Assembly: GCF_008370645.1 (NCBI RefSeq)
Contig: NZ_VTZN01000034.1
Location: 1-38,593, forward strand
Direction: 5' to 3'
DNA from: Mycobacterium simiae
GTDB taxonomy: Bacteria; Actinomycetota; Actinomycetes; Mycobacteriales; Mycobacteriaceae
Length of the DNA: 38,593 nucleotides
In this document: positions 1 through 9,315 of the stretch, one piece after another
Layout of the letters: each line of letters begins with the position of its first letter
Position numbering within the stretch: position 1 is the first letter of the stretch
The notes under the pieces: generated by a model
What the model was told of the DNA's origin: nothing
Databases searched by the model: none
Seen by the model: only the letters and a program-made list of their open reading frames with translations
Made by a program: the position numbers and the translations under genes

Positions 1-2
1 GC

Positions 3-1511
3 ATGACGGTTGCCGGGATCGACCTGCTGGATTACGACGCGGTCATCGAACGCTTTGATCCGGTGCTGGGTTTGGAAGTGCACGTTGAGTTGTCGACGGC
101 CACCAAGATGTTCTGCGGCTGCGCTACGACGTTTGGTGCCGAGCCCAACACTCAGGTGTGTCCGGTCTGTCTGGGCTTGCCGGGGTCGCTTCCTGTGCTT
201 AACCGGGCTGCGGTCGAGTCGGCGATCCGCATCGGGTTGGCGCTTAACTGCGAGATCGTTTCCTGGTGCCGGTTTGCCCGGAAGAATTACTTCTACCCCG
301 ACATGCCTAAGAATTACCAGATTTCGCAGTATGACGAGCCGATCGCCGTTAACGGCTACCTCGAAGCGCCACTGGACGACGGCACCACGTGGCGGGTGGA
401 GATCGAGCGGGCCCACATGGAGGAAGACACCGGCAAGCTGACCCACATCGGCAGTGAGACCGGCCGCATTCACGGCGCGACGACGTCCCTCATCGACTAC
501 AACCGTGCTGGCGTGCCGCTGATCGAAATCGTTACCAAGCCCATTGTGGGTGCCGGGGAACGGGCGCCGCAGGTAGCTCGGGCGTATGTGACAGCGTTGC
601 GAGACTTGTTGCGCGCGCTCGATGTATCCGACGTCCGGATGGACCAGGGGTCGATGCGTTGCGATGCGAACGTGTCGCTAAAGGCAAGGGGCGCAAAGGA
701 ATTCGGAACCAGAACGGAAACCAAAAACGTCAACTCGCTCAAAAGCGTTGAAGTAGCTGTCCGCTATGAGATGCAGCGCCAAGCAGCCATCCTGCGGGCC
801 GGCGGCCAGATTACCCAGGAGACCAGGCACTTTCATGAGTCCGGGTACACCAGCCCCGGCCGCGTCAAAGAAACCGCAGAGGACTATCGGTATTTCCCAG
901 AACCCGACCTGGAGCCGGTGGCGCCCAGTCGCGAGCTGGTCGAAGAATTGCGCCAGACCATACCCGAGCTACCGTGGTTGACACGCAAGCGGATTCAGCA
1001 GGAGTGGGGCATTTCCGATGAGGTGATGCGCGACCTGGTCAACGCCGGTGCAGTCGAATTTGTGGCCGACACGGTCAAACACGGAGCGTCCAGTCAGGAT
1101 GCGCGCGCCTGGTGGGGAAATTTTCTGGTGCAGAAGGCCAATGAGGCCGGCGTCGGGTTGGGCGAACTGCCCATCACCCCCGCGCAGGTGGCGGCGGTCG
1201 TGGCATTAGTCGAGGCAGGCAAGCTATCCAACAAGCTGGCCCGCGAGGTCGTGGCAGGGGTGCTGGCTGGTGAAGGCGAACCCGAGCAGGTGATGACCGC
1301 TCGCGGGCTGGCGCTGGTCCGCGACGACTCGCTGACCCAGGCCGCCGTCGACGCGGCGCTGGCTGCCAATCCTGATGTGGCCGAAAAGATCCGCGGCGGC
1401 AAGGTGGCAGCAGCGGGTGCGATCGTCGGCGCGGTGATGAAGGCTACCCGCGGTCAGGCTGATGCGGCCCGGGTGCGCGAACTGGTATTGGCGGCCTGCG
1501 GTCAGAGCTAG
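3..1511 (+). CDS. gatB: Aspartyl/glutamyl-tRNA(Asn/Gln) amidotransferase subunit B
   Basis: GatB is the tRNA-binding kinase subunit of the GatCAB amidotransferase. It phosphorylates Glu (or Asp) on mischarged tRNA-Gln (or tRNA-Asn) so that ammonia from GatA can convert it to the amide. The 502-residue protein has the GatB catalytic cradle in about the first 300 residues (LGLEVHVEL near residue 24, the cysteine pairs FCGC and CPVC that form the zinc site, [14 protein letters not shown], and [10 protein letters not shown]) and a helical YqeY-like tail over about the last 150 residues. The ATG at position 3 gives a protein close to the roughly 509 aa I recall for M. tuberculosis, with a shorter N-terminal stretch. 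Upstream sequence is outside the window, so no ribosome binding site can be judged. Other gat genes presumably lie just upstream (inference). Confidence 0.96.
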   Translation: MTVAGIDLLDYDAVIERFDPVLGLEVHVELSTATKMFCGCATTFGAEPNTQVCPVCLGLPGSLPVLNRAAVESAIRIGLALNCEIVSWCRFARKNYFYPDMPKNYQISQYDEPIAVNGYLEAPLDDGTTWRVEIERAHMEEDTGKLTHIGSETGRIHGATTSLIDYNRAGVPLIEIVTKPIVGAGERAPQVARAYVTALRDLLRALDVSDVRMDQGSMRCDANVSLKARGAKEFGTRTETKNVNSLKSVEVAVRYEMQRQAAILRAGGQITQETRHFHESGYTSPGRVKETAEDYRYFPEPDLEPVAPSRELVEELRQTIPELPWLTRKRIQQEWGISDEVMRDLVNAGAVEFVADTVKHGASSQDARAWWGNFLVQKANEAGVGLGELPITPAQVAAVVALVEAGKLSNKLAREVVAGVLAGEGEPEQVMTARGLALVRDDSLTQAAVDAALAANPDVAEKIRGGKVAAAGAIVGAVMKATRGQADAARVRELVLAACGQS

Positions 1512-1573
1512 CCCGGCTGCAGGTTCGTGGACTGGTCTCTACGAAATCGCTACGAAAAGTATCGAAACACGTC

Positions 1574-2158
1574 GTGGCAATTCATGATGTTGAGGTGATC
1601 GCTGAATCGTTCGATGACCTGATGACGATGCTGGACTCCCCGGTATTCGTGGTGACCACCCAGGCCGATGGTGAACCGTCGGGTTGTCTGGTTAGCTTCG
1701 CCACCCAGACGAGCGTGCAGCCCCCGAGTTTCATGGTCGGCATGTCCAGAAGTAACCACATTTGCGAGGTGGCGAGCCGATCTCAGCACCTGGCGGTGCA
1801 CGTCCTGTCGCAGCGCCAGCGCGCCCTGGCCGAACTGTTCGGCAGTCAAACCGGGGATGAGCTCGACAAATTCGCCCACTGCTCGTGGCGCGCCGGCCCG
1901 TATGGGATGCCGATGCTCGACGAAGCGGTCGCGTGGTTCGTGGGTAGGACTGCGAGTCGTAGCGATGTCGGGGATCACGTGTGCTACCTGCTGGAGCCCG
2001 TCGCAGTGTGGGCCCCCGAGTGCTCCGAAGAACTGCTTTACCTCTCGGATCTTGATCTCGATCTCGACCCCGGCCAGGAGGAGCCGACACGGCGGTTCTA
2101 TGCACCCAGTGAAGTGACACGCCGATACGGCGTGAGGTTCACCCTCGATATGCCGTAA
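1574..2158 (+). CDS. Flavin reductase-like FMN-binding split-barrel protein (Rv3007c-like)
   Basis: This 194-residue protein begins at GTG 1574 and resembles the flavin-reductase-like FMN-binding family. The stretch SPVFVVTTQADGEPSGCLVS near residue 22 and SFMVGMSRSNHICEVA near residue 52 are typical of the flavin-binding core, which binds FMN or a related flavin and may pass reducing power to a partner oxygenase. It lies 62 bases after gatB in the same direction and may be cotranscribed. Its acidic tail (DLDLDLDPGQEE) is unusual but lies in a poorly conserved region. The order matches Rv3007c, annotated in M. tuberculosis as a possible oxidoreductase; the substrate is unknown. The start is uncertain because no strong ribosome binding site precedes it. 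Confidence 0.85.
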   Translation: MAIHDVEVIAESFDDLMTMLDSPVFVVTTQADGEPSGCLVSFATQTSVQPPSFMVGMSRSNHICEVASRSQHLAVHVLSQRQRALAELFGSQTGDELDKFAHCSWRAGPYGMPMLDEAVAWFVGRTASRSDVGDHVCYLLEPVAVWAPECSEELLYLSDLDLDLDPGQEEPTRRFYAPSEVTRRYGVRFTLDMP

Positions 2159-2284
2159 CGCGATCACGTCATCCTGAGCCGTGGCAATCGCGCCACACCC
2201 GAGGCAAAGACAAACAAGGCCCCGACCCGCGGCGGCCCCTGTAATCGCGGGACAGCCCCCGTATCGTTTGACCGCCGAGAGAGT

Positions 2285-3406
2285 TTAGGTCTTGTCGTCG
2301 CTGTTGCGTGGGAACCCGCCGCCTTGCGGGAATAACGGAAACACCACGTCGTCGAGCTTCTCCGCGTCCCCGGCGGTCCTGTTGACCGTAGCGCCCCACA
2401 CGTTGCCGTCCGGTGACATCCGCAACGCCCAGGCGTGCGCATGAGTGTCCTTGCGCACGACGTCGGGCTCACCGGTGACCGCACCCGTTGACGCCGCAAG
2501 CCGGACCGCCACCGTCAGCTTGGTATTGATCAAATTAACCAGCACGGTGCCGTCCATGGCCGCGCACCCGGCCACCCCCGGCTTGTCCGGCCACGTCCAC
2601 ACCGTGGAGATCTCCGACTTCTTGGTGATCCGCTGCAACCGGTCCGCGCCGGGGGTGCGATCGACGATATACAGCGAGCCGTCGACGGGATCGATGCACA
2701 TGCCGCCGCCCGAGCCAACGCCGGTCAGCGCAGTCGTCGGCGGTGCCTGTCCGATGGTGGTGGGCTGCTCGATACGCAAGACCTTGCCGGCCAACGAATT
2801 GGGGTCGGCGGCCATCGCCGGGTTCCCCGCGTCCCCGGTCATTACCACCAGCGTGGTGGGGCTGGTGAAGATGAGTGCGCCGGTGTTGCCGGTAGCACCT
2901 TTCGGAATCCCGGTCAGGATGTCTTTGGGGACGTCGCCGTCGGCGATGCGGATAACCCGGTTGTCCGTGGGTGTGCTGATGTAGGCGTACATCAGCCGGT
3001 CCTGTGAGTAGGTGGGCGACAGCACAATATCCATCAAGCCGCCATCACCGGCCGGATCGACGGGGATCACCATCTTCACTTTGGGTTCGGCGCTGATCGA
3101 GATCTCCTTGACGGCACCCGTCGTGCGTTCGGCCACCAGTGCCGTCTTGCTGTCCATGCCCATGATCAGGCCGCTGGTGCTCTCCAGACAGCCCTGCATG
3201 ACGCCCGGCGCGGGGCATGCCTTGGGAAATGGTGTGGGCGGCAGCGGCGGCGGCGGGGGAGGAGTCGAACTGGGCTGGGGCCGCAGTTCCGGGTTCGTGG
3301 TGAAGGGTTCCGACTGGGCGTCGTTGAACCGCGCGCAACCGCTCGACACCAGCACCGCCGTACACCCGGCAGCGAGCGCGCACCGAACCGTTCGCCGTAT
3401 CCGCAT
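2285..3406 (-). CDS. lppZ: Lipoprotein LppZ, glucose/sorbosone dehydrogenase-like beta-propeller
   Basis: The 373-residue protein has a lipoprotein signal peptide: arginines at residues 2-8, a hydrophobic stretch, and a lipobox VSSGC with the acylated cysteine at residue 24. A proline-rich linker follows at about residues 43-62. The rest resembles the glucose/sorbosone dehydrogenase beta-propeller family, with MDIVLSPTYSQDRLMYAYIS and GDAGNPAMA and repeated blade-like segments. It should be anchored on the outer face of the cytoplasmic membrane. Length and sequence correspond closely to M. tuberculosis LppZ (Rv3006). Whether it keeps dehydrogenase activity is unknown. It converges on the flavin-reductase-like gene and diverges from the DoxX gene. 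A promoter-like TAGCCT on the minus strand (3414-3419) sits 7 bases before the ATG, suggesting a leaderless transcript. Confidence 0.95.
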   Translation of the reverse strand: MRIRRTVRCALAAGCTAVLVSSGCARFNDAQSEPFTTNPELRPQPSSTPPPPPPLPPTPFPKACPAPGVMQGCLESTSGLIMGMDSKTALVAERTTGAVKEISISAEPKVKMVIPVDPAGDGGLMDIVLSPTYSQDRLMYAYISTPTDNRVIRIADGDVPKDILTGIPKGATGNTGALIFTSPTTLVVMTGDAGNPAMAADPNSLAGKVLRIEQPTTIGQAPPTTALTGVGSGGGMCIDPVDGSLYIVDRTPGADRLQRITKKSEISTVWTWPDKPGVAGCAAMDGTVLVNLINTKLTVAVRLAASTGAVTGEPDVVRKDTHAHAWALRMSPDGNVWGATVNRTAGDAEKLDDVVFPLFPQGGGFPRNSDDKT

Positions 3407-3622
3407 GATCGACAGGCTACGGACTCTGTCCGTGCCATCGCCACCTACGGCCCCGGCATCGCCTCTGTAATAGGCAATTTGCTCCTCGGCAGCCGATTTG
3501 CGGCGGTCGGCGGGCTTTCGGTGGGGCTGCTGCGGGGTTTGTAGCGGCGAAGTGCGGATTTAACGGGCGAAAGTGCCGCTCAAATCCCAAATTCATGGCC
3601 AAATGCCCTTACCCTGGCACGA
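3407..3622. promoter_or_regulatory. Divergent promoter region lppZ / doxX
   Basis: This 216-base gap separates two divergent genes. On the minus strand TAGCCT (complement of 3414-3419) lies 7 bases before the lppZ ATG. On the plus strand TACCCT (3610-3615) lies 7 bases before the doxX GTG. Both match the mycobacterial TANNNT -10 pattern at the distance expected for leaderless transcripts. I see no clear -35 boxes and no further gene in the gap. The assignment is inferred from spacing alone. Confidence 0.5.
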
Positions 3623-4471
3623 GTGACCAGTTCGAATGAATCACATTGGCAGCGCCCGGACGGTTTTCCCGGGCCAGCCCCAGGGAGTCCCGTCTCGGCT
3701 AGCCTGGTCGACCCCGAAGAAGACTTGATCCCCGCCAGATACGCAGGCGATTCTGGAAGCACCGGGACGACCACAATCATCCCGCCCTACGACCCGACCA
3801 ATTCCGGTGTCGTTAACTCGGGATATCACTTGATCGACCAACAGGAGCCGCTGCCTTACGTCCAGCCGCAGCAGGCGGGGCGGCAGCTGCCGGCCGTGCC
3901 CGCGAGGCTCGATATCGCCGACGATGACGATCGAGTACGCGCCGCCGGTCGGCGCGGCACGCAGAATCTCGGTCTGCTGATACTGCGGGTTGGTCTGGGC
4001 GCGGTATTGGTCGCGCACGGATTGCAAAAACTGTTCGGCTGGTGGGGCGGCTCGGGGGTAACCGGATTCAAGAACTCACTGTCCGACGTCGGCTATCAGC
4101 ATGCGGATATCCTGGCTTACGTGGGTGCCGGCGGTGAGATCGTCGCCGGGGTGCTATTGGTGCTGGGTTTGTTCACCCCGTTGGCCGCGGCGGGTGCCCT
4201 GGCATTCCTGATCAACGGCCTGCTCGCAACAGTCTCGGCGCGATCGCGTTCGCACTTCAGCTACTTCCTGCCCGACGGGTACGAATACCAAATCTCCCTG
4301 GCGGTAATGGCTGTTGCCGTCATATTGAGCGGTCCCGGCCGCTACGGCCTGGATGCGGGCCGCGGCTGGGCCAGTCGGCCTTTTATCGGGTCGTTTGTAG
4401 CGTTGTTAGCCGGCATCGCCGCAGGGATCACCGTCTGGGTGTTGCTCAATGGCGTGAACCCACTGGCCTGA
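3623..4471 (+). CDS. DoxX-family integral membrane protein (Rv3005c-like)
   Basis: The 282-residue protein has a polar N-terminal region of about 110 residues, probably disordered and cytoplasmic, followed by a DoxX-type membrane domain. About four hydrophobic helices are visible: LGLLILRVGLGAVLVAHGLQ, a second near IVAGVLLVLGLFTPLAAA, a third at ISLAVMAVAVILSG and a C-terminal one at FIGSFVALLAGIAAGITVWV. The conserved RVGLGAVLVAHGLQKLFGW is characteristic of the family. The M. tuberculosis counterpart Rv3005c has been reported to work with SodA and the thiosulfate sulfurtransferase SseA in a membrane oxidoreductase complex that resists radical stress. Start GTG 3623 is supported by the -10-like element 7 bases upstream. 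Confidence 0.9.
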   Translation: MTSSNESHWQRPDGFPGPAPGSPVSASLVDPEEDLIPARYAGDSGSTGTTTIIPPYDPTNSGVVNSGYHLIDQQEPLPYVQPQQAGRQLPAVPARLDIADDDDRVRAAGRRGTQNLGLLILRVGLGAVLVAHGLQKLFGWWGGSGVTGFKNSLSDVGYQHADILAYVGAGGEIVAGVLLVLGLFTPLAAAGALAFLINGLLATVSARSRSHFSYFLPDGYEYQISLAVMAVAVILSGPGRYGLDAGRGWASRPFIGSFVALLAGIAAGITVWVLLNGVNPLA

Positions 4472-4530
4472 GCGGTCGGTCAGATCGTGGCGACCCGCTG
4501 CGCCCGGCTACGCCGCGCTTGCGATCACCA

Positions 4531-4914
4531 TTACCGGTAAGGGTTGGGAACCCGGCCTGAGCTGGCTTTGGTCAATTGGGGCAGGGTCGAGAAGGTGACC
4601 GCGGGCAGTCGTAATTCTGACCCGTCTTTGAGTCGGGCACGCGCCCACGATCCGCGGTGGAACCTCAGCCCCTCGATGTCTTGCCAGCGCACCGCCCGAC
4701 TACCGAACAGCGTTCGCACAGTTAATCCCTGGTTGTCAGCAACAGTGCGCAGCCTGACAATCAATGCCGACAAAAGCCCTGGTATGAGCAGCAACGGCAA
4801 ACTCGGCGGCCAAGCCAGCACGGGTATCAGCAATCCCAGGGTCGCGAATCCCACAGCCAGGTGCGCGATCGGTGACACTTTGATCACCACCGGTGAGCCA
4901 GTAACCACCCTCAT
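4531..4914 (-). CDS. cfp6: Low molecular weight antigen Cfp6 homologue, PH-domain membrane protein
   Basis: The 127-residue protein has two close hydrophobic segments (AHLAVGFATLGLLIPVLAW and LPLLLIPGLLSALIV), then a small PH-like domain containing VRTLFGSRAVRWQDIEGLRF and ending RVPNPYR. The sequence after residue 14 matches Cfp6 (Rv3004), an antigen found in M. tuberculosis culture filtrate. I chose ATG 4914, preceded by GGTGGAAGG. An in-frame start farther upstream would add about 37 residues with no hydrophobic or recognisable content. Function is unknown. It converges on the DoxX gene and is divergent from the ilv operon. Confidence 0.82.
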   Translation of the reverse strand: MRVVTGSPVVIKVSPIAHLAVGFATLGLLIPVLAWPPSLPLLLIPGLLSALIVRLRTVADNQGLTVRTLFGSRAVRWQDIEGLRFHRGSWARARLKDGSELRLPAVTFSTLPQLTKASSGRVPNPYR

Positions 4915-5054
4915 ATCCTTCCACCCGCCCAGGTTTCGGCGGTGCTGCACCGAGTGCGTGCTGACGGCTGCTGTCAGGCGGCGTGTCGTCACCCTGGAAG
5001 CACACCAGGAGCCGTGCGCGCACACTCAAGCTCGCGACTCTGCGGCACCCGGAT

Positions 5055-5084
5055 TTGACGGTTGAGCTGTGCGAAGGCTACCGT
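5055..5084 (+). promoter_or_regulatory. Predicted promoter of the ilv leader
   Basis: TTGACG (5055-5060) and TACCGT (5079-5084) form a -35/-10 pair with an 18-base spacer. Transcription would start near 5091-5093, on or next to the ATG of the 23-codon leader peptide, so the leader would be translated without a 5' untranslated region. This is inferred from motif and spacing only. Confidence 0.6.
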
Positions 5085-5092
5085 CAGATGCT

Positions 5093-5164
5093 ATGAATAC
5101 CGCCGGAGAGCTTGGAATGCTCCCCAGAATGCTTGTAGTACTTGGTCGGCGCGTTGGTGCCTGA
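5093..5164 (+). CDS. ilvBNC leader peptide (attenuator)
   Basis: This 23-codon reading frame runs from ATG 5093 to TGA 5162-5164 and ends MLVVLGRRVGA. Leu-Val-Val-Leu codons (CTT GTA GTA CTT, 5132-5143) lie just before the first arm of a hairpin, with Leu codons also at 5111 and 5120 and another Val at 5153. The peptide precedes a terminator and the branched-chain amino acid operon, the layout of ribosome-mediated attenuators known for ilvBNC in Corynebacterium and predicted in other actinobacteria. Slow translation at these codons when charged Leu- or Val-tRNA is scarce should favour read-through. No ribosome binding site is visible at normal distance; the -10-like TACCGT ends 8 bases before the ATG, so leaderless translation is likely. 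Confidence 0.72.
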   Translation: MNTAGELGMLPRMLVVLGRRVGA

Positions 5165-5190
5165 CTAGGTCACATCGAGCACCAACGCGC
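5149..5190 (+). promoter_or_regulatory. ilv attenuator hairpin (12-bp perfect stem)
   Basis: GCGCGTTGGTGC (5149-5160) and GCACCAACGCGC (5179-5190) are perfect reverse complements of 12 bases with an 18-base loop. The left arm overlaps the last codons of the leader peptide, so a ribosome finishing at the stop codon (5162) would block the stem, whereas one stalled at the Leu/Val codons would leave it free. CACCAAC recurs at 5231-5237, just after the terminator, and could be an alternative partner of the left arm. The exact switching scheme is inferred. Confidence 0.72.
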
Positions 5191-5192
5191 AA

Positions 5193-5224
5193 CCCTCGTG
5201 CAGCTGAGCTGACGGGGGTTTTTT
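5193..5224 (+). terminator. ilv leader intrinsic terminator
   Basis: CCCTCGT (5193-5199) pairs with ACGGGGG (5212-5218) to give a 7-bp stem including one G-U pair, with a 12-base loop. Six T residues follow at once (5219-5224). This is a classical intrinsic terminator, unusual for mycobacteria, which mostly lack U-tracts. It lies 45 bases before the ilvB start and is the likely termination point of the attenuator. Confidence 0.8.
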
Positions 5225-5269
5225 GTTGCCCACCAACCAGATTTCCACCGACTAAGGACTGACACCACA

Positions 5270-7114
5270 GTGAGCGCACCGACGAAGCCAGACTCACCGA
5301 CATCGCAGGGCGCGGCGAACGGCGCCGAGCCTCCGGCGCCGCTACCCAAACATGTTGCCCCGCAACAACTTACTGGCGCGCAGGCGGTGATCCGGTCGCT
5401 GGAGGAACTCGACGTCGACGTCATCTTCGGGATTCCGGGCGGCGCCGTCCTGCCGGTGTACGACCCGCTGTTCGACTCCCAGAAACTGCGCCACGTGCTG
5501 GTCCGCCACGAGCAGGGCGCGGGCCACGCAGCCAGCGGCTACGCCCACGTCACCGGCCGGGTCGGGGTGTGCATGGCAACGTCGGGTCCCGGCGCCACCA
5601 ATCTGGTAACGCCGCTGGCCGACGCCCAAATGGACTCGATCCCGGTGGTCGCCATCACCGGTCAGGTCGGCCGCGGGTTAATCGGGACAGACGCCTTCCA
5701 GGAAGCCGATATCTCCGGCATTACGATGCCGATCACCAAGCACAACTTCCTGGTCCGCTCCGGTGACGAAATTCCCCGAGTGCTCGCCGAGGCGTTCCAC
5801 ATTGCGGCGTCGGGACGGCCGGGCGCGGTGTTGGTTGACATCCCCAAGGACGTGCTGCAGGGCCAATGCACCTTCAGCTGGCCGCCGCGGATGGATCTGC
5901 CCGGCTATAAGCCCAACACCCGGCCGCATAACCGCCAGACTCGTGCCGCCGCCAAGCTGATCGCCGCTGCGCGCAAGCCGGTGCTGTATGTCGGCGGCGG
6001 CGTGATCCGCGGCGAGGCGACCGAACAGCTCCGCGAGCTGGCCGAACTGACCGGCATCCCGGTGGTCACCACGCTGATGGCCCGCGGGGCCTTTCCGGAC
6101 AGCCACCGGCAGAACCTCGGCATGCCCGGCATGCACGGCACCGTGGCCGCCGTGGCAGCGCTGCAGCGCAGCGACTTGCTGATCGCGCTCGGCACCCGTT
6201 TCGATGACCGGGTCACCGGCAAGCTTGATTCGTTCGCTCCGGAGGCCAAAGTCATCCACGCCGACATCGATCCGGCCGAGATCGGCAAAAACCGGAACGC
6301 CGACGTGCCGATCGTGGCCGACGTCAAAGCCGCTATCACCGATCTCATCGCGATGCTGCGCCACTACGAAATTCCCGGCAACCTGGATATCAGCGACTGG
6401 TGGACGTATCTGGACGGCGTTCGCAAGACATATCCGCTGAGCTACGGGCCGCAAAGCGACGGCAGCCTGAGCCCGGAGTATGTGATCGAGCAGCTGGGCG
6501 AGATCGCCGGCCCGGACGCCGTCTACGTCGCCGGCGTCGGCCAGCATCAAATGTGGGCGGCGCAGTTCATCAAATACGAAAAGCCGCGCACCTGGCTGAA
6601 CTCCGGCGGGCTGGGCACCATGGGATTCGCTATCCCGGCGGCCATGGGCGCCAAGCTCGCCCGGCCGGACACCGAAGTGTGGGCGATCGACGGCGACGGC
6701 TGCTTCCAGATGACCAACCAGGAATTGGCCACCTGCGCGATCGAGGGCGTACCGATCAAGGTCGCGCTGATCAACAACGGCAACCTGGGCATGGTGCGGC
6801 AGTGGCAGAGCCTGTTCTACGCGGAGCGCTACTCGCAAACCGACCTGGCCACTCACTCGCACCGTATTCCGGACTTTGTGAAGCTGGCCGAGGCGCTGGG
6901 CTGCGTCGGATTGCGTTGCGAGCGTGCAGAAGATGTCGTCGACGTGATCAACCAGGCTCGGGCGATCAACGACCGCCCGGTGGTGATCGACTTCATCGTC
7001 GGCGCCGACGCGCAAGTGTGGCCCATGGTTGCGGCCGGCACCAGCAACGACGAGATCCAAGCCGCCCGCGGCATCCGTCCGCTGTTCGACGACGAAAGCG
7101 AAGGGCACGCGTGA
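5270..7114 (+). CDS. ilvB: Acetolactate synthase large (catalytic) subunit
   Basis: The 614-residue enzyme condenses two pyruvates to acetolactate, or pyruvate with 2-oxobutyrate to acetohydroxybutyrate, the first shared step of valine, leucine and isoleucine synthesis. Three thiamin-enzyme domains are visible: an N-terminal pyrimidine-binding domain with the activating glutamate in [14 protein letters not shown] (Glu81), a middle FAD-associated domain, and a C-terminal domain with the ThDP/Mg motif starting GDG near residue 475 and ending in NN about 27 residues later. Start GTG 5270 follows AAGGA about 11 bases upstream. The stop overlaps the ilvN start (ATGA), so the two are translationally coupled. 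It corresponds to IlvB1 (Rv3003c), target of sulfonylurea-type inhibitors. Expression should depend on the upstream attenuator. Confidence 0.97.
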   Translation: MSAPTKPDSPTSQGAANGAEPPAPLPKHVAPQQLTGAQAVIRSLEELDVDVIFGIPGGAVLPVYDPLFDSQKLRHVLVRHEQGAGHAASGYAHVTGRVGVCMATSGPGATNLVTPLADAQMDSIPVVAITGQVGRGLIGTDAFQEADISGITMPITKHNFLVRSGDEIPRVLAEAFHIAASGRPGAVLVDIPKDVLQGQCTFSWPPRMDLPGYKPNTRPHNRQTRAAAKLIAAARKPVLYVGGGVIRGEATEQLRELAELTGIPVVTTLMARGAFPDSHRQNLGMPGMHGTVAAVAALQRSDLLIALGTRFDDRVTGKLDSFAPEAKVIHADIDPAEIGKNRNADVPIVADVKAAITDLIAMLRHYEIPGNLDISDWWTYLDGVRKTYPLSYGPQSDGSLSPEYVIEQLGEIAGPDAVYVAGVGQHQMWAAQFIKYEKPRTWLNSGGLGTMGFAIPAAMGAKLARPDTEVWAIDGDGCFQMTNQELATCAIEGVPIKVALINNGNLGMVRQWQSLFYAERYSQTDLATHSHRIPDFVKLAEALGCVGLRCERAEDVVDVINQARAINDRPVVIDFIVGADAQVWPMVAAGTSNDEIQAARGIRPLFDDESEGHA

Positions 7115-7620
7115 TGAGCGCAAAAACGCACACCTTGTCGGTGTTGGTCGAAGACAAGCCCGGCGTGCTGGCGCGGGTGGCAGCGCTGTTCTCCCGGCGC
7201 GGTTTCAACATCGAGTCCTTAGCGGTGGGGGCCACCGAGCAAAAGAATATGTCGCGGATGACCATCGTGGTCTCCTGTGAGGAGACGCCGCTCGAGCAGG
7301 TCACCAAGCAGCTGAACAAGCTCATCAACGTGATCAAGATCATCGAACAGGACGACGAGCATTCGGTGTCCCGGGAATTGGCGTTGATCAAGGTGCGGGC
7401 CGACGCGGGTACTCGCAGCCAAGTGATCGAAGCGGTAAACCTCTTCCGCGCCAACGTGATTGACGTATCTCCGGAGTCGCTGACCGTAGAGGCCACCGGT
7501 AACCGCGGCAAGCTCGAGGCACTGCTGCGAGTATTGGAGCCGTTCGGCATCCGCGAACTCGCACAATCCGGAATGGTGTCGTTGTCCCGCGGCCCGCGGT
7601 GTATCGGCACTGCCAAGTAA
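7114..7620 (+). CDS. ilvN: Acetolactate synthase small (regulatory) subunit
   Basis: This 168-residue regulatory subunit activates IlvB and confers feedback inhibition by valine. The N-terminal ACT domain begins HTLSVLVEDKPGVLARVAAL, followed by FNIESLAVG, and the C-terminal domain ends ELAQSGMVSLSRGP. The ATG at 7114 overlaps the ilvB stop codon by four bases. The length equals that of M. tuberculosis IlvN (Rv3002c). The longer open frame extending back to 6400 is out-of-frame ilvB sequence and was not used. Confidence 0.97.
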   Translation: MSAKTHTLSVLVEDKPGVLARVAALFSRRGFNIESLAVGATEQKNMSRMTIVVSCEETPLEQVTKQLNKLINVIKIIEQDDEHSVSRELALIKVRADAGTRSQVIEAVNLFRANVIDVSPESLTVEATGNRGKLEALLRVLEPFGIRELAQSGMVSLSRGPRCIGTAK

Positions 7621-8655
<1,035 letters not shown>

Positions 8656-8670
8656 CGCCGTCGCGTCGAA

Positions 8671-8719
8671 ACTGTAGTTATCGTGGACTTCTTCGGCGTG
8701 TCATCACGGTAGCTACAGT
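8671..8719. terminator. Bidirectional hairpin between ilvC and wrbA-like gene
   Basis: The arms ACTGTAGTTATCGTG (8671-8685) and CACGGTAGCTACAGT (8705-8719) pair over 15 bases, with two positions as G-U. The stem sits between convergent genes and overlaps the stop codon of the minus-strand gene (8713-8715). It has no U-tract. A bidirectional terminator is inferred from position and structure. Confidence 0.55.
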
Positions 8720-9315
8720 GTCGCGGTGCGTTCGGCGACCGACACCACCCGGCGCGCCAAGTGCTCCAGCGCCGCTCCGGTAGCGTCGTCGAACTCGTGG
8801 ATGTTGTCGTGGGTCGCGACCAGGCCAACCCCGTAAGGGTTGCCGTCCACGAACTTCAACGGATCGGTGTATCCCGGCGGCACGATGATGCCGCCGAAAT
8901 GCATCAAGGTGACGTACAGAGTGAGCAAGGTGCTCTCCTGGCCGCCGTGCAGCGTATTTGAGGAGGTAAAGGCGGCATAAACCTTGTCGGCCAACTTGCC
9001 TTCGGCCCACAGCCCGCCCAGCGAGTCCAGGAAGTCGCGCAATTGCGCTGCCACTGAGCCGAACCGGGTGGGGGACCCGAAAATCACCGCGTCGGCCCAC
9101 ACCATGTCCTCGCCGGTGGCGACCGGAAGTTCCTTGGTCGCTTCATAGTTCGCCGTCCAAGCTGGGTTGTGCGCGAACGATTGCGGGTCGCGGGTTTCGG
9201 TGACAGGGCGCACCCTGACCTCAGCGCCGGCCGCCTCGGCCGCCGCGGCGACGCGCCGCGCCATCGTGGTGCCGTGACCGGTGGCCGAGTAATAGATGAT
9301 CGCGAGTTTCGTCAT
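8713..9315 (-). CDS. WrbA-like NAD(P)H:quinone oxidoreductase (flavodoxin fold)
   Basis: The 200-residue protein belongs to the WrbA/type IV NAD(P)H:quinone oxidoreductase family, FMN enzymes that reduce quinones by two electrons and avoid semiquinone radicals. The N-terminal FMN phosphate loop is YYSATGHGTTMA (residues 9-20); SPTRFGSVAAQLRDFLD and FTSSNTLHGGQE match further FMN-contact segments of WrbA, and the protein has the usual family length. Its ATG overlaps the stop of the preceding FAD oxidoreductase gene (ATGA), so the two form a translationally coupled operon. In H37Rv, as I remember it, this position downstream of ilvC is occupied by Rv3000 and lppY rather than a WrbA gene. The physiological quinone is unknown. 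Confidence 0.88.
   Translation of the reverse strand: MTKLAIIYYSATGHGTTMARRVAAAAEAAGAEVRVRPVTETRDPQSFAHNPAWTANYEATKELPVATGEDMVWADAVIFGSPTRFGSVAAQLRDFLDSLGGLWAEGKLADKVYAAFTSSNTLHGGQESTLLTLYVTLMHFGGIIVPPGYTDPLKFVDGNPYGVGLVATHDNIHEFDDATGAALEHLARRVVSVAERTATL

Noticed and set aside
6400..7113. N-terminal extension of ilvN
   Set aside because: It is out-of-frame ilvB sequence; ilvN starts at ATG 7114 with ATGA overlap and family-typical length.
5678..7123. 481-codon open frame on the minus strand opposite ilvB
   Set aside because: It lies entirely within ilvB, resembles no known protein and is explained by high-GC codon structure (shadow of ilvB).
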